NCBI RefSeq assembly: GCF_002286985.1
Contig: NZ_NSKC01000001.1
Span: 496,001 to 560,000, forward strand
Direction of reading: 5' to 3'
Length of the DNA stretch: 64,000 nt
From: Halorubrum salipaludis
GTDB lineage: Archaea > Halobacteriota > Halobacteria > Halobacteriales > Haloferacaceae
Under the pieces are notes generated by a model. It worked only from the letters and a program-made list of their open reading frames with translations. It had not been told where the DNA came from and did not search any database. Shown here piece by piece: positions 8,224-16,070 of this stretch. Position numbers and translations under genes: made by a program. Position 1 is the stretch's first letter, and every line of letters begins with the position of its first letter.

Positions 8224-9018
8224 ATGCAGGCGACGACGCTCGCGCTCGTCGGGGCGACCGGCGGCGCGGGGACGACGCGAACCGCGGTCGAACTGGCGGC
8301 ACTCGGCGCGCGGGACGGCCGCGACGTGGCGGTCGTCGACGCCGCGTTCACGACGCAGGGCCTCTCCGAGTACGTCTCCGGCCGGATCGGGACCGACCTC
8401 ACGGCGCTCGTCACCGACGAGGCCGGCGCGTCGCTGTCGGCGGCGACCTATCCGATCGCCGCGGACCGCGGGGGCGCCACCGATGCCGACGACACCCCGG
8501 CCCTCCCGGGTCGCGTCGACGCGACCCCGGCCCGCGCGCCCTTCGAGCGGGTCGCGCGGGCGAAGACCGCGGAGGCGGCCCGGAAGCTCGAACGGCGGAT
8601 CGACGAGGCCGCGACGAACTACGACGCCGTGATCGTCGACGCCGCGCCGGTCGGCTCGAACGAGGCTGTCGCGGGAGTCACCGCCGCGGACCGGACGGCG
8701 GCGGTGTTCCCGGCGACGACGCACGGGCGCGACGCCCTCCAGCGGCTCCGCGGCCGCGTCGCCGACGTGGGCGCCGGGGTGGACCGGTCGATCGCGGTGG
8801 CACGGGGCGTCGACGGCGAGGACGGTGAGGCGGGAACGGAGAGCGACGCCGACGTCCGCCTCCCGCCGACCGATCCGGAGGTCGCGAGCGCGCCGACGGC
8901 GGCGACGGGGGAGGGAGAGTACGCGCGCGCCGTCGCGGCGGCGTTCGAGGACGCCTTCGACGCGACGGTCGGGATCGAGTTCGAGGAGCCCGGGCTGGTT
9001 GATCGCCTGACCCCCTGA
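8224..9018 (+). CDS. ParA/MinD-like protein with degenerate P-loop
   Basis: A 264-residue protein with the fold pattern of ParA/MinD ATPases: an N-terminal P-loop region (LVGATGGAGTTRT, residues 8-20), a switch-like VVDAAF, a later NYDAVIVDAAPVGSN and a C-terminal domain. The deviant Walker A consensus is KGGxGKT; here both the signature lysine and the P-loop lysine are Thr (T12 and T17), so ATP hydrolysis is doubtful. Arg19 might substitute. A TATA-like CCCTTAAGAATC lies about 30 bp before the ATG. It neighbours a putative DNA-binding protein (minus strand) and TFB. Role unknown; it could be a structural relative that has lost catalysis. Confidence 0.75.
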   Translation: MQATTLALVGATGGAGTTRTAVELAALGARDGRDVAVVDAAFTTQGLSEYVSGRIGTDLTALVTDEAGASLSAATYPIAADRGGATDADDTPALPGRVDATPARAPFERVARAKTAEAARKLERRIDEAATNYDAVIVDAAPVGSNEAVAGVTAADRTAAVFPATTHGRDALQRLRGRVADVGAGVDRSIAVARGVDGEDGEAGTESDADVRLPPTDPEVASAPTAATGEGEYARAVAAAFEDAFDATVGIEFEEPGLVDRLTP

Positions 9019-9074
9019 GCGGGGCGGAGAGAAACGGAGAGGAAGCGAGGAGAAACGGCGGAAGAGCGCGCCAC

Positions 9075-9626
9075 TCAGCGGAGCCCGTCGGGCGATCCGA
9101 GCGCGCCGCCGAGCGCGTCATCGTCGCCGCGGGCGGATCCGGCCGAGCCGGTGGAGCCGCCGGAGCCGCCGAGCGGGGCGGAGCCGGCGACGTGGGCGTC
9201 GACTGCCTCGGCGACGGCGGCGGGCGGGTCGTGCGTCTCGACGTACGTCGCCAGCGCGAACTCCGCCTCATCGCCGCCCGCGAGCGCGACCGCCTCGCTG
9301 CGTGCGAGCCGACCGTCCAGCCAATCGCGGACCGCGCCCCGGCGGCTCGGCGCGAGGGGACAGACGCCCTCGACGCCGCAGCGGTGGAGCGCCTTCGCGC
9401 CCGTCATCGGCGTCACGCCGGCCTCGCGGGCGGCGTCGCCGACGCTCCGGCCGGCGGTGTAAGCGTCGACGAGCGTGGCCGTCGCCTCGGGCGTGCACGG
9501 GAGGTCGTCCGCGTGCTCCGCGAGCCGGTCGGCGAGCGGCGTCTCCGTGTCGTCCGCGACGGCGACCCCGCGGTCGCGCTGGCTCGCGGTCACTTCGAGG
9601 CCGTCCGCGATCTCCGACAGCGTCAT
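9075..9626 (-). CDS. Conserved haloarchaeal protein with helix-turn-helix-like segment
   Basis: A 183-residue acidic protein from an ATG at 9626 (MTLSEIADGLEVT). Residues 45-85 look like a resolvase/sigma-type HTH (TATLVDAYTAGRSVGDAAREAGVTP, read in two pieces), followed by KALHRCGVEGVCPL. The C-terminus is a Gly/Ser-rich flexible tail. I recall similar haloarchaeal proteins but no function. A TATA-like GGTTTTAACC lies about 30 bp upstream on the minus strand, which decides against longer in-frame starts. A DNA-binding regulator is a reasonable inference, not shown. Confidence 0.65.
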   Translation of the reverse strand: MTLSEIADGLEVTASQRDRGVAVADDTETPLADRLAEHADDLPCTPEATATLVDAYTAGRSVGDAAREAGVTPMTGAKALHRCGVEGVCPLAPSRRGAVRDWLDGRLARSEAVALAGGDEAEFALATYVETHDPPAAVAEAVDAHVAGSAPLGGSGGSTGSAGSARGDDDALGGALGSPDGLR

Positions 9627-9789
9627 GCGAACACCTCGCTTGTCCGAGTGGTTAAAACCACCGTACTGCAGCAGGGTAATCTCAAAAACCACCGATCGGT
9701 TACCGGTCGGTTCGAGCGCGCCGATCCGGCCAATCGACCCCGAATTCTCCCGGGTTTAAGTAAGGCATCGGGCCCGAGTTCGACGTGTG

Positions 9790-10818
9790 ATGAGTGAGGC
9801 ACGCTCGACCCAGACCCGTTCGCCCCGCGCCGAGACCGACGACGCCGCGACCGCGGACCGCGCCGCGACCGCGGACCGCGCCGAAACGGCCGACCGAACC
9901 GAAACCGCCGACCGCGCCGCAGCGACCGACGCGGACGAGACCGCGGCCGTCGACGAGACCGCCGCCCGCGAGACCTGTCCCGAGTGCGGCGGTCGGACCC
10001 GCGCCGACAGCGCGGAGCGCGTCTGCACCGACTGCGGGCTCGTCGTCGAGGCCGACCGGATCGACCACGGTCCCGAGTGGCGGTCGTTCGCCGACGACGA
10101 CACGAACCCCAAGCGCACCGGCGCGCCGCTGACGCGCTCGCGCCACGACCGCGGGCTCTCGACGGAGATCGGTCGGTCGACGAAGGTGAAGGGGCGCAAG
10201 CGCCGGCGGCTCGCCCGGATGCGGACCCAGCACAACCGCGCGCAGATCTCGACGAAGCGCGACCGCAACAAGGTGTACGCGTACACTGAGATCCGGCGGC
10301 TCACCGGCGCCTTGGGGCTTCCCGACAGCGTCCGGGACACGGCCTGCACGCTGTTCGACTCCGCGCAGGAGGAGAGCCTGCTCCGCGGCCGGTCGCTGGA
10401 GGGCTTCGCGGCCGCCTGCCTGTACGTCGCCTGCCGCACCGCCGACGTGGCCCGGACCGTCGGCGAGATCTGCGCCGAGGCGAAGGCGACGGAGGACGAG
10501 CATCAGGCCGCCTTCGACGCGATGAACCGGGAGCTCGGGCTACCGATCGCGCCGACCGGCCCGGCCGAATACCTCCCGCGGTTCGCCAGCGACCTCGACT
10601 GCGGCGCCGACGTGGAGCGCCGCGCCGGCGAGCTGGCCGAGCGCGCCGTCGAGGAGGGGATCGCGAACGGCCGCAACCCGGTCGGGGTCGCCGCCGCCTG
10701 CCTGTACACCGCGGCCCGCGAGCTTGGCGCGGAGTGCACCCAGCAGGAGGCCGCCGACGCCGCCGACGTGACGCCCGTGACCGTCCGCCGGACGTACGTG
10801 GACCTGACCGACGAGTGA
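9790..10818 (+). CDS. tfb: Transcription initiation factor IIB (TFB)
   Basis: A 342-residue archaeal TFB, which bridges TBP bound to the TATA box with RNA polymerase. Residues about 1-55 are an Asp/Arg/Ala/Thr low-complexity extension with repeats of the type TADRAA and TADRAE. The zinc ribbon follows (CPECGG...CTDCG, with WRSF after it), then the B-reader region with RTGAPLTRSRHD, and two cyclin-like repeats (about residues 150-245 and 250-340). The TATA-like GGTTTAAGTAAGG at about 9753 is placed for a leaderless mRNA. Haloarchaea carry several TFB paralogues with different promoter preferences; which one this is cannot be said. Confidence 0.96.
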   Translation: MSEARSTQTRSPRAETDDAATADRAATADRAETADRTETADRAAATDADETAAVDETAARETCPECGGRTRADSAERVCTDCGLVVEADRIDHGPEWRSFADDDTNPKRTGAPLTRSRHDRGLSTEIGRSTKVKGRKRRRLARMRTQHNRAQISTKRDRNKVYAYTEIRRLTGALGLPDSVRDTACTLFDSAQEESLLRGRSLEGFAAACLYVACRTADVARTVGEICAEAKATEDEHQAAFDAMNRELGLPIAPTGPAEYLPRFASDLDCGADVERRAGELAERAVEEGIANGRNPVGVAAACLYTAARELGAECTQQEAADAADVTPVTVRRTYVDLTDE

Positions 10819-10906
10819 GACCGGAGATCGACCCGACCGTGGAGTGATCGGAGCGATCGTCAGCTTCTGTACCGCGAGTCGAAACCGACGAGCGCGAGCT
10901 ATCGGT

Positions 10907-11896
10907 CTACCGATCGGACCGTGAGGCGTCGAAACCGGCCGTCCACCGGCCTCTGACCGCGAGGTGGACCTGCGAGATGACGCCCAAGAGCGGCAGTTCG
11001 AGCAGCGGCCCGATCACGAGCGCCAGCGCGATCAACGGCTCGTTCGGGAACGCGACGACGGCGATGGCGAGCGCGGTGGGCGAGTTCCGCGAGAGGATTG
11101 TGTTGTTGAAACAGACCAACTCGCCGTACGAGAAGTCGAGCAGGCGGCCGGCGGCGAACCCGACCCCGAGGTTGATCGCGTAGAACAGCGCGACCGGGAC
11201 CGCCATCAGCGCCAACAGGCGGGGGTTCTCGACGATCACCCCGCCCTGCGACGCGAACATCGCCCCGATAGCGAGCGCCAGAAAGACCATCTGGACCGGG
11301 CTCAGCCGCGGCAGGAATCGCTCCCTGAACCACGTCTCCCCCTTCGCCCGGGTGAGGCCCCGGCGGGCGACGCCGCCGAGAAGGAGCGGGACGACGAGGA
11401 CGAGCAGGACGCTCTCCGCGAGGAGGGCGAGCGGCAGGTCGACGAGCGCCCCCGCGAAGGCGTAGAGGTACACCGGGAGCAACACCAGTTGGAGGACGAG
11501 GTTGTACGGCAGCAGGGAGGTCGCGAGCGGCACGTCGCCGTCGGCGAGGTCGGTGAACACGAGGTACCAGTCGGTACACGGCGTCACGAGGAGCATGATG
11601 AGCCCGACCCAGAGCGCGGGCTGATCGCGGAGGAAAACCGCGCCGAGCCCGACCGCGAGCAGGGGACTCCACACGAAGTTGACGAGTAAGCTCGACCCCG
11701 CGACCCGGCGGTTCCCGAACGCCTCCCGGAGCCGGGACAGCGGGATCCCCACGAACGCGGCGAACAGCATGACCATCAGGAACGGGACGATGAGCCGGTC
11801 CGCGACGGGCGCGACGCCGTCGATCTGTCCGGCCGCGACCCCGACCGCGACGGCGGCGAGGACGAGGGCCGACTGGTACTTCTCGACGGCGTCCAT
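10907..11896 (-). CDS. ACR3/ArsB-like arsenite or bile-acid-type transporter
   Basis: A 329-residue membrane protein with about ten hydrophobic segments. LIMLLVTPCTDWYLVFTDLA (split family motif with Cys in the fourth helix) and the second-half SRNSPTALAIAV resemble the BART superfamily, close to the ACR3 arsenite efflux branch (COG0798). The Cys in the TPCTDW segment matches the conserved Cys of ACR3 transporters. No arsR or arsC lies nearby, so arsenic resistance is only an inference; another anion or organic acid is possible. A TATA-like AGGCTTAGC lies about 30 bp before the ATG at 11896. Confidence 0.75.
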   Translation of the reverse strand: MDAVEKYQSALVLAAVAVGVAAGQIDGVAPVADRLIVPFLMVMLFAAFVGIPLSRLREAFGNRRVAGSSLLVNFVWSPLLAVGLGAVFLRDQPALWVGLIMLLVTPCTDWYLVFTDLADGDVPLATSLLPYNLVLQLVLLPVYLYAFAGALVDLPLALLAESVLLVLVVPLLLGGVARRGLTRAKGETWFRERFLPRLSPVQMVFLALAIGAMFASQGGVIVENPRLLALMAVPVALFYAINLGVGFAAGRLLDFSYGELVCFNNTILSRNSPTALAIAVVAFPNEPLIALALVIGPLLELPLLGVISQVHLAVRGRWTAGFDASRSDR

Positions 11897-12290
11897 CGTT
11901 TCCGTCCTGCGTCGGCGGCGTGCTAAGCCTGTGGGTTCGCGTCGGCGGGGCGGCGAGTAGAAAACGGGAACGCAACGCGAGAACGACGGCGAAGCCGCCG
12001 TTTCGTGACGGTCCGCGGGCGAGCGCGGCGGCGTCAGCGGGGGCCGCCGGTGGGGAACCCGACGGCGGCGACGCCGACGGCGATCGACCGTCGCCGAGGG
12101 GGCGACGACGGCCGGTGACCGACGGCGGGCGAGAGGGAGGGCGCGGAGGGCAGAGGGAGTGCCGCGACCGCCCGGCGGGCGTCACGCGTCTGGATCGAGG
12201 GGCGATTCCCGTTTCTACGTTAGCCGTGTATAGTCCGGATAAAGCGTACAATTCGTTCCGGTCTGAGGAACCGCAACGCGCGTGCTGCGC
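11897..12290. other. 394-bp intergenic stretch without a supported gene
   Basis: It contains the promoter of the leftward ACR3-like gene near 11925-11935 and otherwise GC-rich sequence with no ORF of convincing composition. An AT-richer patch at about 12222-12256 (GTGTATAGTCC, then GATAAAGCG) resembles a TATA region, but no start codon with a believable frame follows on the plus strand. Confidence 0.6.
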
Positions 12291-13139
12291 TCACTCCCCG
12301 CCGAGCTTGTGCTGGAACGCGAAGAAGACGCGGCGGCCGGTCTCCGTGAGCCGGACGGTGTCCGATCGGCCCACGTCCTCCAGCTCGACGTAGCCGCGGT
12401 CGCGGAGGGGCGAGAGCACGTGCGTCTCCAGCGCGCGGTACTTCGCCGTCCGGCTCGCGCCCGCCTCGCGGAGGAACGCGAGGTCGCGCTCGCGCGCCCA
12501 CTCGATCAGGTTCCACTTGTCGGTCGTCACGTTGTCGTCGTCGCGGTCGAGGAGCCGGCCGAGCACCGCGACCTGGTCGGTCGTCGGCGCGTCCATCGGG
12601 TATAAGGGGAGGTCGACGGTGCGCTCGACGCCCTCGGTGAGCGGCTCCTCGCGCACGTCGTGGCGGTGGCGCTCGGGCTCGACGCTGTAGGGGCGGGCGC
12701 CGACGATCATACACGCCATCGCGACGCCGACGGCGGCGATCCGAGGTCCCGTCGAGACGTTGGCGAACAGCCGGTCGCCGTCGTCCTCGCCGGCGCCGTG
12801 GCGGGCGGCGACCGTCGTCGTCACGCCGAGCACGTCGTACACGTCGGCGAGCTCGACGGGGAGCGCGCGGACCGACGCGAACTCGGCGGCCGCGGTCCAG
12901 GCGTCGCGCTGGTAGTCGGTGAGCCGGTCGAGGTCGACGCGGGTGTCGGCCGGGTCCGCGGCGTTAGCCGCCTCGAAGTCCACGGCCCCCCGGGCGGCCT
13001 CGCGACCGGGGGCGTCCGCGAGCAGGTAGACCACGTCCGCGCCGTGGCGGCGGAGGGGCTCGACGATCCGGTCGCGCTCGTGGCCGAGCGGCGCGACGTG
13101 AACGCGCCGTTCGGCGACGCTGGGGACCGATGTGTCCAT
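12291..13139 (-). CDS. HFX_2341-type transcriptional regulator (CARF-like domain plus winged helix)
   Basis: A 282-residue protein of the haloarchaeal HFX_2341 family (DUF6293). The N-terminal half (to about residue 150) has a Rossmann-like pattern: HVAPLGHERDRIVEPL, then a VVYLL strand, and the NVSTGPRIAAVG loop typical of ligand-binding CARF-like domains. The C-terminal part (about 180-280) reads as a winged helix (TTDKWNLIEWARERDLAFL, SRTAKYRALE, YVELEDVGRSDTVRLTETG). CARF domains in CRISPR regulators such as Csa3 bind cyclic oligoadenylates, but no CRISPR locus is in this window. A TATA-like CCCTTTAAGCG lies about 30 bp before the ATG at 13139. Ligand and targets unknown. Confidence 0.85.
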   Translation of the reverse strand: MDTSVPSVAERRVHVAPLGHERDRIVEPLRRHGADVVYLLADAPGREAARGAVDFEAANAADPADTRVDLDRLTDYQRDAWTAAAEFASVRALPVELADVYDVLGVTTTVAARHGAGEDDGDRLFANVSTGPRIAAVGVAMACMIVGARPYSVEPERHRHDVREEPLTEGVERTVDLPLYPMDAPTTDQVAVLGRLLDRDDDNVTTDKWNLIEWARERDLAFLREAGASRTAKYRALETHVLSPLRDRGYVELEDVGRSDTVRLTETGRRVFFAFQHKLGGE

Positions 13140-13200
13140 ACAGCCGTTCCCTCCGGCGATCGCTTAAAGGGTGCGTCGCGGGCGCGTTCATGCGGGAAGC

Positions 13201-13242
13201 GGGGAGCGGTCCGGACGGGAGGAGCCGTCCGGACCGCTCCCC
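13201..13242. repeat. Perfect 18-bp inverted repeat with 6-nt loop
   Basis: GGGGAGCGGTCCGGACGG at 13201-13218 is exactly complementary to 13225-13242, with loop GAGGAG. It lies between the divergent HFX_2341-type regulator (ATG at 13139) and the GTPBP1-type GTPase (ATG at 13321), so it is not a terminator of either. If transcribed it would form a very stable hairpin. Confidence 0.85.
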
Positions 13243-13320
13243 ATTCCTCGGTACCGATCACGTGACGTGGGGACCCATAGCACGAAAACCGTTAAGCACG
13301 GCTGTCGCCTACGAGCGGGT

Positions 13321-15039
13321 ATGAGCGCTGACCGGTCCGCCCTCCGGCGGGCCATCGAGCGCGGCGAACGGGACGGCGGCGAGATCGAGTTCAAGGAGCG
13401 GCTGACACGCGAGGTCCACCTGGCTGAGGGCCGGATGGAGTCGCTCGTGGCCCAGCTCCGCCACCGCGTGCTCTCCGGCGACGGGGAGGCGACCTACGTC
13501 CTCGGCGTCACCGACGACGGCGGCCTGGCCGGGATCTCCCCCGACGCCTTCTCCGAGACGATGGACGTGCTCTCGCTTCTGGCAGACGAGGCGGACGCCC
13601 ACATCGCCGACGTGGAGACGTGGAGCGCCGGCTCCGACGGGAACGGGAGCGCCGCGGGGCTCGTCGGACTCGCCACCCTCCGCGACGGCGGGATGTTCGA
13701 GACGGACGACGACCACCTCGTGATCGGCACGGCCGGCCACGTCGACCACGGGAAGTCGACGCTCGTCGGCACGCTCGTCACCGGTCGGGCCGACGACGGG
13801 CAGGGCGGCACGCGCGGCTTCCTCGACGTCCAGCCGCACGAGGTCGAGCGGGGGCTCTCGGCCGACCTCTCGTACGCCGTCTACGGGTTCGAAGACGGCG
13901 GCGCCGAGCCGGTCCGGATGGACAACCCGCACCGCAAGTCCGACCGCGCGCGGATCGTCGAGGAGGCCGACCGGCTGGTCTCGTTCGTCGACACGGTCGG
14001 CCACGAGCCGTGGCTGCGGACGACGATCCGCGGGCTCGTCGGGCAGAAGCTCGACTACGGGCTCCTCGTCGTCGCCGCGGACGACGGCCCGACGAAGACC
14101 ACTCGCGAGCACCTCGGGATCCTGCTGGCGACGGAGCTGCCGACGATCGTCGCGATCACGAAGGCGGACGCCGTGACCGACGAGCGGCTCGCCGAGGTCG
14201 AGCGCGAGGCCGAGTCGATGCTGCGAGACGCCGGCCAGACGCCGCTTTTGGTCGACCGTCACGGGATCGACACGGCGGTCGCGGAGGTCGGCGACGGCGT
14301 CGTTCCCCTGCTCCGGACCAGCGCGGTGACGAAGGCGGGGATCGAGACGCTCGACCGGCTGTTCGAGGCGCTCCCGAAGCGGGCGACGCCCGACCGAGAG
14401 GCGTTCCGGATGTACGTCGACCGCAGCTACAAAGTGACCGGCGTCGGCGCGGTGGCGTCCGGCACGGTCAACTCCGGCACGGTGGAGGCCGGCGACGAGC
14501 TCCTCCTCGGGCCGATGGCCGACGGCTCCTTCCGCGAGGTCGAGGTCAGATCGATCGAGATGCACTACCACCGGGTCGACAAGGCGACGGCCGGCCGGAT
14601 CGTCGGGATCGCATTGAAGGGCGTCGACGAGGCGGAGATCGAGCGGGGGATGGCCCTGGTGCCCCGCGGGAGCGACCCCCGGCCGGTCCGCGAGTTCGAG
14701 GCCGAGGTGATGGTGCTGAACCACCCCACGCGGATCCAAGAGGGGTACGAGCCCGTCGTCCACGTCGAGACCGTCTCCGAGGCGGCCGTCTTCGCCCCCG
14801 AGGGGGGGCGGCTCCTCCCCGGCGACACGGGACGGACCGCGGTCCGGTTCAAGTTCCGCCCGTACCTGATCGAGGAGGGCCAGCGGTTCGTCTTCCGCGA
14901 GGGGTCGAGCAAGGGGGTCGGGACCGTCCGGTCGATCGGGGGGGACGGCGGGAACGAGGGCGACGAGAATCAGGACACCGGGAACCGAGACGGCGGGAAC
15001 GAGGGCGGCGTCCGCGACGGAATCGGCTCCGAGGAGTGA
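13321..15039 (+). CDS. GTPBP1-family translational GTPase (COG5258)
   Basis: A 572-residue GTP-binding protein of the archaeal/eukaryotic GTPBP1 family, related to EF-Tu and implicated in translation or RNA quality control. Residues 1-130 form the family N-terminal domain (EIEFKERLT...LGVTDDGGLAG). The G domain follows: G1 GHVDHGKST near residue 140, G3 DTVGHE, G4 TKAD. Two beta-barrel domains then contain VTGVGAVASGTV and RFKFRPYLIEEGQRFVFREG. The last 40 residues are a Gly/Asn/Glu-rich tail. ATG at 13321 with a GTTAAGC TATA element about 30 bp upstream. Its precise archaeal role is not established. Confidence 0.9.
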   Translation: MSADRSALRRAIERGERDGGEIEFKERLTREVHLAEGRMESLVAQLRHRVLSGDGEATYVLGVTDDGGLAGISPDAFSETMDVLSLLADEADAHIADVETWSAGSDGNGSAAGLVGLATLRDGGMFETDDDHLVIGTAGHVDHGKSTLVGTLVTGRADDGQGGTRGFLDVQPHEVERGLSADLSYAVYGFEDGGAEPVRMDNPHRKSDRARIVEEADRLVSFVDTVGHEPWLRTTIRGLVGQKLDYGLLVVAADDGPTKTTREHLGILLATELPTIVAITKADAVTDERLAEVEREAESMLRDAGQTPLLVDRHGIDTAVAEVGDGVVPLLRTSAVTKAGIETLDRLFEALPKRATPDREAFRMYVDRSYKVTGVGAVASGTVNSGTVEAGDELLLGPMADGSFREVEVRSIEMHYHRVDKATAGRIVGIALKGVDEAEIERGMALVPRGSDPRPVREFEAEVMVLNHPTRIQEGYEPVVHVETVSEAAVFAPEGGRLLPGDTGRTAVRFKFRPYLIEEGQRFVFREGSSKGVGTVRSIGGDGGNEGDENQDTGNRDGGNEGGVRDGIGSEE

Positions 15040-15048
15040 CCCGGTCGG

Positions 15049-15615
15049 TCAGGCGCCGCCGTCGTCCGGGGCGTCAGCGACGGTGGCGACGCTCGTAGCG
15101 GCGTCCTTGTTCGGCGGCGCGACGAGGGGCTCGAACTCCTCGTAGCGGAACCGCCCGAGAGTCTCTCCAGAGATGGTCTTGAAGTGGCTGTACAGCGCGC
15201 CCTCGTCGAGGGCGGACTGCGTCATCCCCTCCGCCATCGTCATGTCGTACTTACACGGGACGAGGATCGACCGCTCTTCCTCCGGGTCGATCAGCTCGAT
15301 GGCGACGTACATCACCCCGTCGATGGCGTCCCCGTACACGAGGTACTCGGAGAACGCCTCCTCGTCGTACGCCTCGACGAACGCGTCGGCGTAGTTGTTC
15401 GGGACCACGTGCATCAGCCCGAACCGGTCGTGCTCTTTCATGTCCCGGCTGACCGTGTCGGTGTGGGGGACCATGACGACGGTCGTCTCCCACCCGTCCT
15501 CGCGGCGTTCCTCCGCGAGTAGGTCGGTCTCTTCGAGCGTCTGCTCCCACGCGGTGATGTGCTCCTCGCCGAACCGCTGTCGCTGACGGACGAAGGCGTC
15601 CTCCTCGGGGTCCAT
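15049..15615 (-). CDS. Conserved haloarchaeal protein of unknown function (188 aa)
   Basis: An acidic cytoplasmic protein with no signal or membrane segment. Conserved-looking blocks are RQRQRFGEEHITAWE, TTVVMVPHTDTVSR, GLMHVVPNNYADAF, YLVYGDAIDGVMYVAIEL and SILVPCKYD; the C-terminus is flexible. I recognise it as a family widespread in haloarchaea but cannot assign a function. It lies 9 bp downstream of the convergent GTPBP1-type gene and 49 bp after a small membrane-protein gene on the same strand, and could be the last cistron of the peptide-transporter operon, though an ACTCTTTTCG stretch might act as a promoter or terminator in between. Confidence 0.7.
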   Translation of the reverse strand: MDPEEDAFVRQRQRFGEEHITAWEQTLEETDLLAEERREDGWETTVVMVPHTDTVSRDMKEHDRFGLMHVVPNNYADAFVEAYDEEAFSEYLVYGDAIDGVMYVAIELIDPEEERSILVPCKYDMTMAEGMTQSALDEGALYSHFKTISGETLGRFRYEEFEPLVAPPNKDAATSVATVADAPDDGGA

Positions 15616-15663
15616 TGCTGTGTGCGACTGGTCGGGGGAGGAAGATAACTCTTTTCGACCCGC

Positions 15664-16068
15664 TCAGGCGACGCCGAAGACCGTTTCCATCAGAAGCGAG
15701 CCCACGAGCGTGACGACGCCCGCGAGGAACACCTTTCCGGCGACGCGGACCCGCTCCGGCGGCGCCGGGAGCCGGATCCATCGGACCGGCGGAACCGCAC
15801 GCACGAGCCCCTCGAGCCGCGTGCCCCGCGCGCTCACCGCCGGTCCGTCGAGGTCGTCGACGGAGGTCGGCCACAGCCGCACCGTGGCGTAGCCGACGAG
15901 GAGCCATCCGGCGACGAACGCCAGGAACTTCCCGCGGACGAACCCGCCGCCGGTCGCGAGCCCGAGCGCCACCGCCCCGAGCGTCGCGGCGCCCGCCAGC
16001 GCCAGCGCGTACGCGAGCGCGTCGAGCCACGCGCGGGCGCGAAGCGAGAGCGACCGGGGAACACCCAT
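15664..16068 (-). CDS. Small three-span membrane protein at the end of the dpp-type operon
   Basis: A 134-residue protein with hydrophobic stretches at about residues 16-38, 44-64 and 110-131 and a basic, Pro/Arg-rich loop between the second and third (VPPVRWIRLPAPPERV). The ATG at 16068 lies 2 bp beyond the TAG of the upstream ATPase gene, so it is almost certainly co-transcribed with the ABC transporter. No family recognised. It may be an accessory component or merely a read-through passenger. Confidence 0.7.
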   Translation of the reverse strand: MGVPRSLSLRARAWLDALAYALALAGAATLGAVALGLATGGGFVRGKFLAFVAGWLLVGYATVRLWPTSVDDLDGPAVSARGTRLEGLVRAVPPVRWIRLPAPPERVRVAGKVFLAGVVTLVGSLLMETVFGVA

Positions 16069-16070
16069 CG

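Noticed and set aside
10907-11896. Firm assignment as arsenite exporter arsB/acr3
   Set aside because: No arsR, arsC or arsenic-linked neighbour; the family also includes other anion and organic-acid carriers.
11920-12393. 157-codon frame in the gap before the HFX_2341-type regulator
   Set aside because: Basic, low-complexity composition, no promoter-like element at a useful distance, and it runs into the real gene on the other strand.
12291-13139. CRISPR regulator Csa3
   Set aside because: The layout is similar, but the sequence fits the HFX_2341 family and no CRISPR-associated gene is nearby.
13201-13242. Transcription terminator
   Set aside because: It lies between two divergent promoters, so neither gene ends here, and no T-run follows.
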